Shown here: piece by piece, positions 1 to 8,841 of the stretch
Layout of the letters: each line of letters starts with the position of its first letter
How positions within the stretch are numbered: position 1 is the first letter of the stretch
The notes under the pieces: generated by a model
The model's input: only the letters and a program-made list of their open reading frames with translations
The model's database searches: none
Told to the model about the DNA's origin: nothing
Assembly: GCA_946408865.1 (NCBI GenBank)
Contig: CAMJTZ010000033.1
Span: 1 to 14,979, forward strand
Direction: 5' to 3'
Length of the DNA: 14,979 nucleotides
Source of the DNA: an uncultured Clostridia bacterium
GTDB taxonomy: Bacteria; Bacillota_A; Clostridia; Christensenellales; Aristaeellaceae
Position numbers and translations under genes: made by a program

Positions 1-1
1 G

Positions 2-2125
2 CATGCTGATGGTGCAGGATTCCGGATCCTGCATTTCCGGAAGCTCCGGCAGGACGCTGATATGGACGCCCTGGCACTCGGCGTGGTACATGCCTTTCCA
101 GCGGGAAAGCAGGTCCTGCTCCTTTTCATCGAACGGAATACAAAGGAACCGGTACAACAGGTGCCGGTCGGTTTTCGGCGTTTCCATCATGGCGGCAAGC
201 TCCGCCATACGAACGGTGGAGGCTTTGGAAAAACAGCCCTTATCCTGCATGCGGAGCCACTGATCCAGAATGCGGGTGAGCGGCAGGGGAATTCCCAGCA
301 GGGAATCCGGGAAACTGATGACGCCTTCTGTCAGGGGAGGCAGCGGACGGGCCAGCGCCCGGGCGACTTCCTTTTTAAAACCAAAAGCGTTCACATAACC
401 GATTTCATATTTTCCGAACCGGCCGGCACGGCCGGCAATTTGTTTAATTTCAGCATCTGTAAGAGGGCGGGTGACATCTCCGTCGTACTTTTCCGACTCC
501 AGGAAAACTACCCGCTGGATCGGGAGATTCATACCCATGGCAATCGCATCGGTGGAAACAACCACTTCCGTAACACCGCGCATGAAACGATCCGCCTGAT
601 TCCGGCGTACGTCCGGAGGAAGAGCGCCGTAGATCAGGGACACCTTATAGCCGCGGGATCGCAGCTCTGCCGCGACAGCATGCACCCGAGCCTTGGAGAA
701 AACGATCAGCGCGTCGCCCGGGCGGACAGAGGTCGGGAACTGAAAACCATCCTTGTCGATTTCCAGCGGCGTCATACGCTCATGACGCACGACCGTCAGT
801 TCATCACCGCATTCCGCAATAATCCGGGTCAGCAGAGCTTCTGCGTCGGGAGAGGCACAGGCGTGGATTTCATCCGCGCACAGGCCCAGCAGAGCAGCTG
901 TCCATGCGCCGCCCCGGCTTCTGTCAGCGATCATCTGGCATTCATCAATTACGGCGACATCATAGTGCGCTTTCAGGTCGGCCATCTCTACCGTGGAAGA
1001 CTGGACACGGCTGAAGGGAACGCGGATCTGTTCCTCGCCTGTGACAAGGGAACAGGGGATGTCGTCCATATTCAGCGCTTCGAACTGTTCTGCGGCCAGC
1101 AGACGCAGAGGCCCCAGGTAAAGGCCGTTTTCCGCACCATGGAGACGCTGGATGCCTTCGTAGGTTTTACCGGAGTTGGTCGGCCCCAGATGCAGGAAGA
1201 AATGGCGTTTCATCTGCCGGGCAAGGGGATAAAGATCCCTGTAATGCTCCGGGATTGCATCGAGCAGGGCGGCACGGATCCGCTTTTCCCGCCGGCTGGC
1301 GGCGTCCTGTTGTTTCTGGAGGCGGATCAGTTCCGGGTTCCGCTCCAGAAGACGGCGGATCCGCTCCCGGGAGAAGCGGCGGTTCAGGGAATTCAGAACG
1401 AGGCGCTCGCCGCGCTCCGCTTCCCGGTTCAGACCTGCGGAAACGGATTCTCCGGAGGGTGTACGGATGTTCCGGCAAGCCTGCAGTTCCGGGAAGGCAC
1501 GGAAGGCTTCCTGACGGATAAAAGAATCCAGCGTGGCCGGCCGAAAAGCCGGCGCCGTATTTTTCGCGGTGAGGCCGCCGGGAAAGGTTTTTTCCATGAC
1601 CCGGCGGACGACAGAGGTCTCGGTATCCTCTCCGCGCAGACAGGATGCCGCGTCCCCGTTGCGCATCCAGACAACGATCCTGTTTTCTGCACGGACGGTC
1701 AGCGACCCGATCTGATCGTCCATCCAGTCCCGCAGAACGCCTTCGCGGATCACCTGAATGGCGCGGTATGCTTTCTCCAGTGGAACATGGCACTTTTCCA
1801 CCGTGCGCAGGAAGGGGAGGTTCACCTTGCGGCCGGCCTGCAGTTCGCCGGCGATGAGCCGGGAAAGGCGGTCCAGTTCGCTCCGGGCACCGGGCTGCAC
1901 CAGCTCGTGATGCAGCAGTCCCTGATAGATCCGGTCTCTCCGCTGCAGCTGGCGCAGTGTGTTCCGGAAGGAGTCGCTGCACAGATATTCTTCCTTCTCC
2001 GCCGGTTTCATACTGCGGGTGATGACACGGACCTTGTTCAGCGCATTCTGGTACAGGTACTGCTCCCGTTCGGACAGGACAGCCTGGATATAGGCCTCCG
2101 TAACTTTCCTGTCTTCCCGGTTCAT
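2..2125 (-). CDS. SUV3-like SF2 RNA helicase (C-terminus cut by window edge)
   Basis: ATP-dependent superfamily 2 helicase of the SUV3 (mitochondrial degradosome) type, expected to unwind RNA in the cytoplasm. The frame is open for 708 codons from ATG at 2125 to the left edge. A GGAGG lies 10 bases before the start. Visible motifs are GPTNSGKT (Walker A, residues 314-321), DECQ (motif II, 394-397, followed by MIADRSRGGAWTAALLG, closely like eukaryotic SUV3) and QIAGRAGR (motif VI, 562-569). About 140 further residues follow motif VI, consistent with a SUV3 C-terminal region. The first roughly 310 residues, charged and probably helical, have no domain I recognise. It is divergent from the GH51 gene. 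Family assignment is firm; partner nuclease and RNA target are unknown, and no nuclease gene is adjacent in the window. Confidence 0.9.
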   Translation of the reverse strand, partial: MNREDRKVTEAYIQAVLSEREQYLYQNALNKVRVITRSMKPAEKEEYLCSDSFRNTLRQLQRRDRIYQGLLHHELVQPGARSELDRLSRLIAGELQAGRKVNLPFLRTVEKCHVPLEKAYRAIQVIREGVLRDWMDDQIGSLTVRAENRIVVWMRNGDAASCLRGEDTETSVVRRVMEKTFPGGLTAKNTAPAFRPATLDSFIRQEAFRAFPELQACRNIRTPSGESVSAGLNREAERGERLVLNSLNRRFSRERIRRLLERNPELIRLQKQQDAASRREKRIRAALLDAIPEHYRDLYPLARQMKRHFFLHLGPTNSGKTYEGIQRLHGAENGLYLGPLRLLAAEQFEALNMDDIPCSLVTGEEQIRVPFSRVQSSTVEMADLKAHYDVAVIDECQMIADRSRGGAWTAALLGLCADEIHACASPDAEALLTRIIAECGDELTVVRHERMTPLEIDKDGFQFPTSVRPGDALIVFSKARVHAVAAELRSRGYKVSLIYGALPPDVRRNQADRFMRGVTEVVVSTDAIAMGMNLPIQRVVFLESEKYDGDVTRPLTDAEIKQIAGRAGRFGKYEIGYVNAFGFKKEVARALARPLPPLTEGVISFPDSLLGIPLPLTRILDQWLRMQDKGCFSKASTVRMAELAAMMETPKTDRHLLYRFLCIPFDEKEQDLLSRWKGMYHAECQGVHISVLPELPEMQDPESCTISM

Positions 2126-2170
2126 GAGACGTTCCTCCAATGCACAGCGTGAAGCTGATTTGCTGTTCCG

Positions 2171-2200
2171 ATTATACCATGATCCGGATGAGAGGAACAA
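2171..2200 (-). promoter_or_regulatory. Promoter for the helicase gene
   Basis: On the minus strand a perfect TATAAT (2171-2176) lies 18 bases from TTGTTC (2195-2200, 4 of 6 matches to the -35 consensus). It would give a leader of about 40 bases ending in the GGAGG of the helicase gene. Predicted by eye only. Confidence 0.6.
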
Positions 2201-2246
2201 TGTCCGGAAGGCACAGCCGGAAGACATTTTGTTTTCGGCTTAATTA

Positions 2247-2274
2247 TTTACAATTCGGGCATTTATGGTATAGT
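2247..2274 (+). promoter_or_regulatory. Promoter for the GH51 gene
   Basis: TTTACA (2247-2252), a 16-base spacer and TATAGT (2269-2274) form a sigma-A-like promoter about 40 bases before the arabinofuranosidase start. It is back to back with the helicase promoter. I see no clear operator dyad or cre-like site, so sugar control cannot be read from the sequence. Confidence 0.6.
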
Positions 2275-2294
2275 AATACGGATCCGGACTGTAA

Positions 2295-3830
<1,536 letters not shown>

Positions 3831-3837
3831 ATCCTGT

Positions 3838-3860
3838 CCGGCCTTCGGGCCGGTTTTTTT
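3838..3860 (+). terminator. Intrinsic terminator after the GH51 gene
   Basis: A perfect 6-bp stem, CCGGCC/GGCCGG, closes a TTCG tetraloop and is followed by seven T (3854-3860). It starts 8 bases after the stop codon of the arabinofuranosidase gene. Confidence 0.93.
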
Positions 3861-3905
3861 ACCGGAACTGTTTACGGACAAAACGAATCTGACGGGAAAG
3901 AAATA

Positions 3906-4655
3906 ATGGTAACAAACGATGTAATGCTCCGGCACCTGCTGGATCTTTGCCGGAAAAGTGAGAAAACCGGAAGCTGGCAGTATTCCGGTTTTCTGTCTCC
4001 CGCGGAGCAGGACGACCTGCTCCGCAGCCGGGAAGCGGCAGCTTTTTCTTTCTTTCTCACCGGCGGGTATGAAAACGCCGAGCGAAAGATTCTGGCGGCC
4101 GGAAATGAAGAAGAACTCGGGAAGGCTGAACCGCCGCTTGCTGTGATTGAAGTACGTCCGAAGTCTGAAAAATACGCAGAGGAACTGTCACACCGGGATT
4201 ACCTGGGCGCGATTCTCGGCCTCGGCCTTGAGCGCAGCGTCATCGGCGATATTCTGGTGCGCGGGAAAAACGCCTGGTTTGTCTGCCTCTCCTCCGCAGC
4301 GGAGATGCTGACCTCTTCCCTGAATCAGGTGCGAAGAACGACGGTAACGGCGACTGCTGCGTCAGGAGATGTTCCGGAACTGGAAGCGCGCTACGCGACG
4401 ATGCGGGTGAACGTGGCGTCGGAGCGGCTGGACGCGGTGGTCGCCGCCTTCGCGAATCTTTCCCGCGGGCAGGCGGATAAGCTGTTCGCGGCGGAAAAGG
4501 TTTTTGTGAACGGGCGGGCCGTGACGGACAGAAGCGCGCACCTGAAGGAAAATGACATGCTGTCCGTACGCGGCTTCGGAAAAGCCGTGTACGACGGAAT
4601 AGAATACGAAACCAGGAAAAAACGGTTTCTGGTTCAGCTCCGGAAACTGATATAA
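3906..4655 (+). CDS. ylmH: S4-domain RNA-binding protein YlmH
   Basis: YlmH-family protein of 249 residues (B. subtilis YlmH is about 257). In B. subtilis YlmH is reported to bind stalled 50S subunits carrying peptidyl-tRNA and to support ribosome-associated quality control. The family signature SHRDYLGAILGLGLERSVIGDILV spans residues 95-118. The C-terminal S4 domain lies at about 172-225 (SERLDAVVAA, SRGQADKLF, VFVNGRAVTD). The start is the first ATG; the upstream GGGAAAG is only a modest ribosome binding site. I see no convincing promoter in the 45 bases after the GH51 terminator, so its transcription start is unclear. In many Firmicutes ylmH sits in the ylmDEFGH-divIVA division cluster; here it stands alone between a glycosidase and a convergent reductase. 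Confidence 0.9.
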   Translation: MVTNDVMLRHLLDLCRKSEKTGSWQYSGFLSPAEQDDLLRSREAAAFSFFLTGGYENAERKILAAGNEEELGKAEPPLAVIEVRPKSEKYAEELSHRDYLGAILGLGLERSVIGDILVRGKNAWFVCLSSAAEMLTSSLNQVRRTTVTATAASGDVPELEARYATMRVNVASERLDAVVAAFANLSRGQADKLFAAEKVFVNGRAVTDRSAHLKENDMLSVRGFGKAVYDGIEYETRKKRFLVQLRKLI

Positions 4656-4679
4656 AAAGCGAAAGAATGTCCGGAAAAG

Positions 4680-4708
4680 AAAAACGGCCCGTACGACGGA
4701 CCGTTTTT
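4680..4708. terminator. Bidirectional terminator between ylmH and AKR gene 1
   Basis: A 13-bp inverted repeat with one mismatch (AAAAACGGCCCGT / ACGGACCGTTTTT) and a 3-base ACG loop. It has an A tract on one side and a T tract on the other, so it can end transcripts from both strands. It lies between two convergent genes, 25 bases after ylmH and 22 before the end of the reductase gene. Confidence 0.88.
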
Positions 4709-4729
4709 CGGTTCAGACAGCAGGGAATG

Positions 4730-5875
4730 TCATCTGCCTGCTGCGGCGTCAAGGTCGCCCCAGGCGGTGCGCAGGCTTTCGATGATGTTCAGGTGCTGCG
4801 GGCAGGCAGCTTCGCAGGCTCCGCAGCCGACACACCTGTCCGCGCCGCTTTCCTGTTTTATGATATTATTGTACTGCCAGTCTGACTTCGGATCAACATT
4901 ATAGAGTGATACGTTGTTCCAGACGGAGAAAACGCCGGGGATATTCACGCCGTTCGGGCAGGGCATGCAGTAACGGCAGCCGGTGCAGCCGATCTTCGTA
5001 CGGCTGATATAGGCCGCACGCACATCGTCGATCAGTTTCAGTTCTTCCGCATTCATAATACCGGGTTCGACGGTATCGAAGATCTGAAGGTTTTCCTCGA
5101 TCTGTTCCGCTTCATTGCAGCCGGAAAGCACCACGGAGACTGCCGGATGATTGCACAGCCAGCGGAAAGCCCACTCCACTGCGGAGCGTTTGACCGGGAA
5201 CCGGTCGTAAAGCGCCTGCACATTGTCCGGCGCATTGGCCAGGCGGCCGCCGAACAGGCCTTCCATGATCACGACCGGAATGCCTTTGCTTCCGGCAAGC
5301 TCCAGGCCTCTGGTGCCGGCCTGATTGTTGATATCCATAAAATTGTACTGAATCTGGACCATATCCCAGTCCCAGTCGTTGAGAATATACTCAAACTCTT
5401 CATACGGGCCGTGGAAAGAGAAGCATTTATAGCGGATCTTTCCTTCCTTTTTCATATCATTGAAGAATTCCGGCGCGCCGATGGATTTGAAGTATTCCCA
5501 TTTTTGACGGTTGATTCCGTGCATCAGGTAAAAATCAATATGATCCGTTTGCAGCTTCCTGAGCTCTTCCGCCAGGAGCGCTTCCATGCCAGCACGGTCC
5601 TTTACGGCTTCCGCCGGCATCTTGGTGGCGATGGTGACTCTGTCCCGATATCCGTCCAGCAGCGCTTTGCCAAGTACGATTTCCGAGGTTTTGTCCAGAT
5701 AGACATACGCGGTATCCAGGTACGTGACGCCGCCGTCAATGGCCTTGCGGATGAGGGTAATGGCCTTCTGCTCGTCAATGGTGCTGTCACCGGAAGCGGG
5801 TCCGTTGAAGCGCATGCAGCCCAGGCCGAAAGCTGAAGCCTGAATGCCGAGTTTGCCCATGGTGCGGTATTTCAT
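4730..5875 (-). CDS. Aldo/keto reductase with C-terminal 2[4Fe-4S] ferredoxin domain (paralogue 1)
   Basis: Oxidoreductase of 381 residues: an aldo/keto reductase barrel joined to a bacterial ferredoxin-like C-terminus. The AKR tetrad is visible as D54 and Y59 (TYLDTAYVYL), K85 (IATKMP) and H119 (DFYLMHG). Eight cysteines follow: C297, C300, C303, C306 (CTGCRYCMPCP) and C348, C351, C354, C358 (CVGCGACEAACP), enough for two 4Fe-4S clusters. Family members are thought to be cytoplasmic; the substrate cannot be read from the sequence. AAGGAGG lies upstream of ATG 5875. It follows paralogue 2 on the same strand after 81 bases, but a separate promoter lies at the junction. The C-terminus ends shortly after the last cluster, whereas paralogue 2 has a basic tail. 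Confidence 0.93.
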   Translation of the reverse strand: MKYRTMGKLGIQASAFGLGCMRFNGPASGDSTIDEQKAITLIRKAIDGGVTYLDTAYVYLDKTSEIVLGKALLDGYRDRVTIATKMPAEAVKDRAGMEALLAEELRKLQTDHIDFYLMHGINRQKWEYFKSIGAPEFFNDMKKEGKIRYKCFSFHGPYEEFEYILNDWDWDMVQIQYNFMDINNQAGTRGLELAGSKGIPVVIMEGLFGGRLANAPDNVQALYDRFPVKRSAVEWAFRWLCNHPAVSVVLSGCNEAEQIEENLQIFDTVEPGIMNAEELKLIDDVRAAYISRTKIGCTGCRYCMPCPNGVNIPGVFSVWNNVSLYNVDPKSDWQYNNIIKQESGADRCVGCGACEAACPQHLNIIESLRTAWGDLDAAAGR

Positions 5876-5934
5876 GATTCAGATCCTCCTTATTACAGGG
5901 TCGTCCGTTTTTCAGTTTCTGACTTTGCACGATA

Positions 5935-5965
5935 AGAGTAATTCATTGAGTATACTCTAAGTCAA
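5935..5965 (-). promoter_or_regulatory. Long-spacer, MerR-like promoter for AKR gene 1
   Basis: On the minus strand TTGACT (5960-5965) and TACTCT (5935-5940) are 19 bases apart. The spacer holds a perfect 10-bp palindrome, GAGTATACTC (5948-5957). A 19-20 base spacer with a central dyad is the known layout of promoters activated by MerR-family regulators. The -35 overlaps the last two codons of the upstream reductase gene, and the palindrome begins at its TAG stop. An alternative is that TATACT inside the palindrome is the -10 of an ordinary promoter, but then no good -35 is seen. No MerR gene is in the window. Confidence 0.5.
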
Positions 5966-7165
5966 CGGCTTTTTACGTTCCCTGCCTTTCCGTACCATGA
6001 AAGCGCGGGCAATATTGATTCCGATCTTATACGGCAGGGGGCGGAGCGCCCGGTCTGCTTCCTTCAGTTTTTCCCGGATCGGGATGCCCTGCGGACAGTG
6101 CTTTTCACATTTGCCGCATCCGACGCACTGGGTGGCGAAGGCCGGCTCCCGGGTCAGGCCGACCGTCTGGGCGAACTGGAAGCGCGCATCCCTTTTTCCT
6201 TCGGAATACATGGCGTTATAGCAGCGGAAGATGCCCGGAATGTCGACGCCTTTCGGGCAGGGCATACAGTAACGGCAGGCGGTGCAACCGACTTTTTCCC
6301 CGGCGCGGATGGCGGTTTTTACTTTTTCCAGCAGCGCGAAATCGGCCTCTGTCAGGTCGCCGGCATGCGCGGAACTCGCTGTTTCAACATTTTCAGCAAC
6401 CATTTCCAGGGAATTCATGCCGGAGAGGACCACTGTGACTTCCGGCTGGTTATACAGCCAGCGGAATGACCAGGCGGCAGGAGACCAGCGACGTTCGTTT
6501 TCCGCGATTGCTTTTTTTGCGTCCGCAGGCAGAAGATTTACCAGTTTTCCGCCGCGGAGCGGCTCCATGATAATGACGGGGATCCCTCTGGCAGCGGCGG
6601 CTTTCAGCCCTTCCACGCCGGCCTGCGTCGTTTCGTCCAGATAATTGTACTGGATCTGACAGAATTCCCAGTCAAAATCCTGCAGGATTTTCAGGAAATT
6701 TTCCGTGTTTCCGTGATAGGAAAAACCGATGTTCCGGACAGCGCCGGAAGCCTTTTTTTCGCGGATCCAGTCGAGAATTCCCATCTGCTTCAGGCGTTCC
6801 CACTGGGCAATATCCGTCAGCATATGCATCAGATAGTAGTCGACATAATCTGTCCGGAGGCGGGAGAGCTCTTCCTGAAATGTTTTCTCCGCGCCGGCAA
6901 GACTGCTGATCATGTACTGGGGGAGTTTTGTTGCGATATTCACCTTGTCCCGGATACTGTTCCGCTCCAGTACGGTGCCCAGGGCGGCTTCGCTGCCGGG
7001 ATAGATGTAGGCTGTGTCATAATAATTCACGCCAGCCCGGAAGGCGGCCATGATTTCTTTTTCCGCCTTTTCAAGATCAATGGAATTTCCTTTTTTTGTA
7101 AAGCGCATGCAGCCATAGCCCAGGACAGACAGCTCCCGGCCGTATTTGTCTTTGCGGTACTGCAT
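5957..7165 (-). CDS. Aldo/keto reductase with C-terminal 2[4Fe-4S] ferredoxin domain (paralogue 2)
   Basis: Paralogue of the downstream reductase, 402 residues, same architecture. Tetrad residues are D50 and Y55 (YYDTAYIYPG), K80 (IATKLP) and H114 (YYLMHML). Cluster cysteines are C294, C297, C300, C303 (CTACRYCMPCPKGVDIPG) and C347, C350, C353, C357 (CVGCGKCEKHCPQGIPI). A basic tail, about 35 residues ending RKGRERKKPLT, follows the clusters and is absent from paralogue 1. I chose ATG 7165 because AAGGAGA precedes it by 6 bases and the protein then starts at the family's usual N-terminus. The open frame continues upstream to 7276, but that part covers the promoter. Substrate unknown; the pair probably arose by duplication. 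Confidence 0.93.
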   Translation of the reverse strand: MQYRKDKYGRELSVLGYGCMRFTKKGNSIDLEKAEKEIMAAFRAGVNYYDTAYIYPGSEAALGTVLERNSIRDKVNIATKLPQYMISSLAGAEKTFQEELSRLRTDYVDYYLMHMLTDIAQWERLKQMGILDWIREKKASGAVRNIGFSYHGNTENFLKILQDFDWEFCQIQYNYLDETTQAGVEGLKAAAARGIPVIIMEPLRGGKLVNLLPADAKKAIAENERRWSPAAWSFRWLYNQPEVTVVLSGMNSLEMVAENVETASSAHAGDLTEADFALLEKVKTAIRAGEKVGCTACRYCMPCPKGVDIPGIFRCYNAMYSEGKRDARFQFAQTVGLTREPAFATQCVGCGKCEKHCPQGIPIREKLKEADRALRPLPYKIGINIARAFMVRKGRERKKPLT

Positions 7166-7223
7166 ATTATTCTCCTTCATTGGTTTTTTCTGCGGCGAAA
7201 GACGCGGTTTCTGTTCCGGGATC

Positions 7224-7251
7224 ATTGTACCGCCCGGAAGCTGTTTGTCAA
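7224..7251 (-). promoter_or_regulatory. Promoter for AKR gene 2
   Basis: Minus-strand TTGACA (7246-7251, perfect) and TACAAT (7224-7229, 5 of 6) are separated by 16 bases. It lies just downstream of the ABC ATPase stop codon, so the reductase gene can be expressed apart from the transporter operon. I see no terminator between the ATPase gene and this promoter, so read-through is possible. No dyad is present in the spacer, unlike the promoter of paralogue 1. Confidence 0.75.
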
Positions 7252-7272
7252 GAGAAGTGAGGATTACCGGAA

Positions 7273-8061
7273 TCACTGCTGCGCATAGCTGGAAAGGAAC
7301 TGTCGTGTCCGTTCCTGCTGCGGTCTGGAGAACACTTCTTCCGGCGTTCCTTCCTCGCAGATTTTTCCTTTGTCCAGGAAAATGACATGATCGGCTACAT
7401 CCCTGGCAAAAGCCATCTCATGGGTGACGATGATCATGGTGGTACGCATGACGGCGAGTCCCCGGATTACCCGGAGTACTTCACCGGTCAGTTCCGGATC
7501 CAGTGCGGAGGTGGGCTCGTCAAAACAAAGAATGTCCGGATTCAGCGCCAGGGCGCGGGCGATTGCGACGCGCTGGCACTGGCCGCCGGAAAGCTGATGC
7601 GGGTAATTGTTCATCCGTTCTCCCAGCCCCATATCCGCCAGGAGGGTTTCCGCGTGCGCTCTGATTTCCTTCAGCCGGGCGGATTTGCTGTTCTTCCAGT
7701 CCGGCTCCTCTTTGGCCAGCAGTTTTTCAGCCAGCATCACGTTTTCCAGGGCGGTATACTGAGGAAAGAGATTGAAGGACTGAAAAACCAGACCGAAATG
7801 AAGACGCTTCAGGCGGATGTTACGCTGAAAGTCTGAAGCAGAGGCGGCGGAAGCATCCAGGAGCGTTTCGCCGTTGACCCGGATGATTCCGGCGTCCGGC
7901 CGCTCCAGGAAATTCAGACAGCGCAGCAGCGTCGTTTTTCCGCTGCCGGAGGAGCCGATCAGAGACAGGACGGTTCCTTTTTCCATACTGAAGGAAATAT
8001 CGTCCAGGACAAGCGTGGAACCAAAGGATTTCCGGATGCTCCGTACTTCCAGGATTGGCAT
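7273..8061 (-). CDS. Polar amino acid ABC transporter, ATP-binding protein
   Basis: ATPase subunit of a polar amino acid uptake ABC transporter (GlnQ/HisP/ArtM group), 262 residues, working on the inner face of the membrane with the permease encoded just upstream. Motifs are Walker A GSSGSGKT (36-43), Q-loop Q94 (VFQSFNLFPQ), signature LSGGQ (157-161), Walker B ILCFDEP (D181, E182), D-loop SALD, and H214 (IVTHEM). An insertion of about 15-20 residues before the signature (KEEPDWKNSKSARLKE) is seen in clostridial relatives. I prefer ATG 8061, 10 bases after AGGAGG; the in-frame TTG at 8064 is possible but less likely. It is the last gene of the transporter operon. Confidence 0.95.
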   Translation of the reverse strand: MPILEVRSIRKSFGSTLVLDDISFSMEKGTVLSLIGSSGSGKTTLLRCLNFLERPDAGIIRVNGETLLDASAASASDFQRNIRLKRLHFGLVFQSFNLFPQYTALENVMLAEKLLAKEEPDWKNSKSARLKEIRAHAETLLADMGLGERMNNYPHQLSGGQCQRVAIARALALNPDILCFDEPTSALDPELTGEVLRVIRGLAVMRTTMIIVTHEMAFARDVADHVIFLDKGKICEEGTPEEVFSRPQQERTRQFLSSYAQQ

Positions 8062-8082
8062 CAATCACAAACCTCCTTTTCC

Positions 8083-8766
8083 TCAGCGGAAGAAGCTGAG
8101 CTTTTTCTCCAGGTGCGAAAACAGCAGCGTCAGAAGACCGGTAAAGAGCAGGTAATAAAACCCGGTAAAAAACAGGGGCCAGATTGCGCCGGAAATTCCC
8201 TGGCTGCCCTTCATAAAAGCCTGCCCGGCCCAGATGATCTCCTGCAGGGCGATGATGCGGGCCAGTGAGGTGTCTTTGACGAGGGTGATGATTTCGTTGG
8301 AGATCGGCGGAAGGATTGCCTTAATTACCTGGAGAAGCTTGACCCGGAAAAAGATCTGGACCGGTTTCATTCCCAGAACCAGGCCGGCTTCTTCCTGGCC
8401 GACAGGAATTCCCTGAATGCCGCCCCGGAAGATTTCGCAGAAATAACAGGAATAATTGATGATAAAGGCAACCGCAGCGGCGGCGAAACGGCCGCTTTCG
8501 CCGCTTCCCCACAGGGGCGTGTTGAAAACCAGACCGGGGAAGTAAAAGATGATCAGCAGCTGGATCATCAGAGGGGATCCGCGGACGGCCCATACCACTG
8601 TCCTGATGAACATACGCAGCAAACGTAAACGGGACATTTCCCCTATGGCCAGCAGCATTCCCAGCGGAAGCGCACCGACCAGTGTAATCAGGAACAGGCG
8701 CAGCGTTTGCAGAAACCCGGTGTTCAGGGCAGAAAAAACGATCGGCAACTGTTCGCCAAAGCTCAT
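8083..8766 (-). CDS. Polar amino acid ABC transporter, permease
   Basis: Membrane permease of the HisM/GlnP type, 227 residues. It has a periplasm-facing start (MSFGEQLPIVFSALNTGFLQ), a first membrane segment around residues 20-45 and several more, ending in a segment near FFTGFYYLLFTGLLTLLF. The cytoplasmic EAA loop that docks the ATPase is QEEAGLVLGMKPVQIFFRVK, with the following NEIITLVKDTSLA typical of the family. Only one permease gene is present, so it should work as a homodimer. GGAGG lies 8 bases before ATG 8766. The ATPase gene starts 21 bases after its stop, so the two are co-transcribed. Confidence 0.94.
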   Translation of the reverse strand: MSFGEQLPIVFSALNTGFLQTLRLFLITLVGALPLGMLLAIGEMSRLRLLRMFIRTVVWAVRGSPLMIQLLIIFYFPGLVFNTPLWGSGESGRFAAAAVAFIINYSCYFCEIFRGGIQGIPVGQEEAGLVLGMKPVQIFFRVKLLQVIKAILPPISNEIITLVKDTSLARIIALQEIIWAGQAFMKGSQGISGAIWPLFFTGFYYLLFTGLLTLLFSHLEKKLSFFR

Positions 8767-8799
8767 GAAGAACCTCCGGAATCATTATAACAAAATAGT

Positions 8800-8825
8800 C
8801 GGCAGGCGGAAGCTTCCGCCTGCCG
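8800..8825. repeat. 26-bp perfect palindrome between binding-protein and permease genes
   Basis: Two 13-base arms, CGGCAGGCGGAAG and its exact complement, meet without spacer; in RNA this is a stem of 11 bp with an AGCT loop. On the minus strand it is followed by ACTATTTTG, a poor T tract, so it looks more like a partial terminator or an mRNA-stabilising hairpin than a full stop. In ABC operons such hairpins after the binding-protein gene raise binding protein over permease; applied here this is inference. A TATAAT follows 10 bases later (minus 8785-8790) without a good -35. Confidence 0.8.
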
Positions 8826-8841
8826 GGAAACAATCAATGAT

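Noticed and set aside
1167..1982. A 271-codon minus-strand frame inside the helicase gene
   Set aside because: Out of frame with the helicase, rich in Pro, Arg and Gly as shadow frames of GC-rich genes are, and without a ribosome binding site.
62..2152. A 696-codon open frame on the plus strand across the helicase gene
   Set aside because: It is codon-aligned with the helicase frame on the other strand. Antisense stops would need TTA, CTA or TCA codons in that alignment, which do not occur. The helicase frame has all SF2 motifs and a GGAGG; this frame has no family features.
5147..5836. Plus-strand frame opposite AKR paralogue 1
   Set aside because: Shadow frame; the minus-strand protein has the AKR tetrad and eight cluster cysteines.
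7166..7276. N-terminal extension of AKR paralogue 2 to 7276
   Set aside because: It would cover a strong promoter, lacks family similarity, and ATG 7165 has an AAGGAGA at good spacing.
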